Source of the DNA: Candidatus Brocadiaceae bacterium
GTDB taxonomy: Bacteria; Planctomycetota; Brocadiia; SM23-32
DNA: 6,275 bases
Assembly: GCA_030615435.1 (NCBI GenBank)
Contig: JAUWZH010000159.1
Span: forward strand, 1 to 6,275
Direction: 5' to 3'
Position 1 is the first letter of the stretch. Every line of letters begins with the position of its first letter. Shown piece after piece: positions 5,745 through 6,275 of the stretch. Below the pieces are notes generated by a model. The model saw only the letters and a program-made list of their open reading frames with translations, had not been told where the DNA came from and did no database searches. The translations under genes and the position numbers were made by a program.

Positions 5745-6275
5745 ATGGACGAACTCGAAGTGACGGACGGGGCGACTGTAGGTCATTCGGTGAGGGGCGA
5801 TTACGCCAGCCGCAGGCAGCGCGTCACGCCGCGTCAGCTCTGGGCCAGTCGCCAGCAGCAGAACAAAACCCTCGAAAAGGGCCAGGAGGAGATCGAGCTT
5901 CTCGATCCCGACAGTCGGCAGGCGCTGGCCACGGACGACCCTTCTTCACCAGAGGATCGCCTCGCTGAAGAAAGAGCCGTCGAGGAAGCCGAGGACTCGG
6001 GAGGAGAGGGCGGTGCAGCCGCGCCCGGCTCCACAGGACGGCCGAGCCGCTGGGCCATCTCGCGGGGATCTTCCCTTGTGGCTCCGGCTTTGAAGGAGTC
6101 CCGCGCCCAGGACGATGCCTCTGAGCAGCCGGAGGCGAAGGCGGAACCCAAGATGGTTGATCCTTCCAGGCAGCCCGGCGTAATGCGGTATCCCTATGCC
6201 ACGCACGGGCCGGCGCCCGGCATCGGGGAAGAGCAGCGGGAGGAGAGAGATGAGGGGCGGCTCTCCGGCGGCTTT
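5745..6275 (+). CDS. Hypothetical charged, low-complexity protein after parA (3'-truncated); possible ParA partner
   Basis: An open frame of 177 codons runs from an ATG with a strong ribosome-binding site to the window edge without a stop. I recognise no family. Residues 17-36 are basic (Arg 17, 23, 24, 26, 30, 36) and hold the segment VTPRQLWASRQQQ. Residues ~33-62 and ~69-84 look helical and charged, possibly coiled coil. Residues ~85-135 are rich in Gly, Ala, Ser, Glu and Pro and are probably disordered. Residues ~144-161 are Pro/Gly/Tyr-rich (PGVMRYPYATHGPAPGIG). There is no signal peptide or membrane segment in the visible part. It starts 55 bases after parA on the same strand, so it is probably in the same operon. 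A basic N-terminal tail is a common way for ParB-like and adaptor proteins to stimulate ParA; that role is inferred from position and composition only. A folded C-terminal domain may lie beyond the edge. Confidence 0.75.
   Translation, partial: MDELEVTDGATVGHSVRGDYASRRQRVTPRQLWASRQQQNKTLEKGQEEIELLDPDSRQALATDDPSSPEDRLAEERAVEEAEDSGGEGGAAAPGSTGRPSRWAISRGSSLVAPALKESRAQDDASEQPEAKAEPKMVDPSRQPGVMRYPYATHGPAPGIGEEQREERDEGRLSGGF

Noticed and set aside
5745..6275. Minus-strand frames (for example 6151-5834) as real genes
   Set aside because: They are antisense to a frame that is open to the window edge, begins with a strong ribosome-binding site and follows parA. The antisense products are Ser/Arg/Ala-rich and show no domain.

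Overview
The window is GC-rich, compactly coded DNA with Shine-Dalgarno-like sites and several GTG starts. It most likely comes from an uncultured bacterium with some anaerobic or flexible redox metabolism. The taxon cannot be fixed from the sequence. A ParA partition ATPase, an Etf pair with a ferredoxin domain and a DUF192 protein fit a bacterium. The topoisomerase VI B subunit is best known from archaea but also occurs in scattered bacterial lineages. No rRNA, tRNA, CRISPR array or insertion sequence was recognised.

Layout: positions 1-4565 form one leftward (minus-strand) gene series. In transcription order it holds topoisomerase VI subunit B (4565-2979), a membrane-anchored DUF192 protein (2816-2280), EtfB (2162-1377), EtfA with an N-terminal double [4Fe-4S] ferredoxin domain (1380-118), and the first ~33 codons of a further gene running off the left edge, possibly an FAD-linked oxidase. 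etfB and etfA overlap by 4 bases and the next gene begins within 20 bases of the etfA stop, so these three are almost certainly one transcript. The 162-base and 117-base gaps further upstream make it less certain that top6B and DUF192 share that transcript.

A divergent intergenic region of about 280 bases (4566-4843) separates this series from a rightward pair: a Soj/ParA-type ATPase (4844-5689), then, after 55 bases, an open frame (5745 to the right edge) coding for a charged, low-complexity, probably disordered protein. The intergenic region holds a candidate parA -10 element, a TGCACA/TGTGCA inverted repeat and a 12-base perfect palindrome.

How the genes may work together: EtfB-EtfA is an electron-transfer flavoprotein with features expected of the bifurcating type, perhaps serving the partly visible dehydrogenase in an arrangement like LctB-LctC-LctD of Acetobacterium woodii. 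ParA and the protein after it may form a positioning system in which the second protein is the ParA-stimulating partner or cargo adaptor. Topoisomerase VI B needs an A subunit to cut DNA, and none is encoded beside it here.
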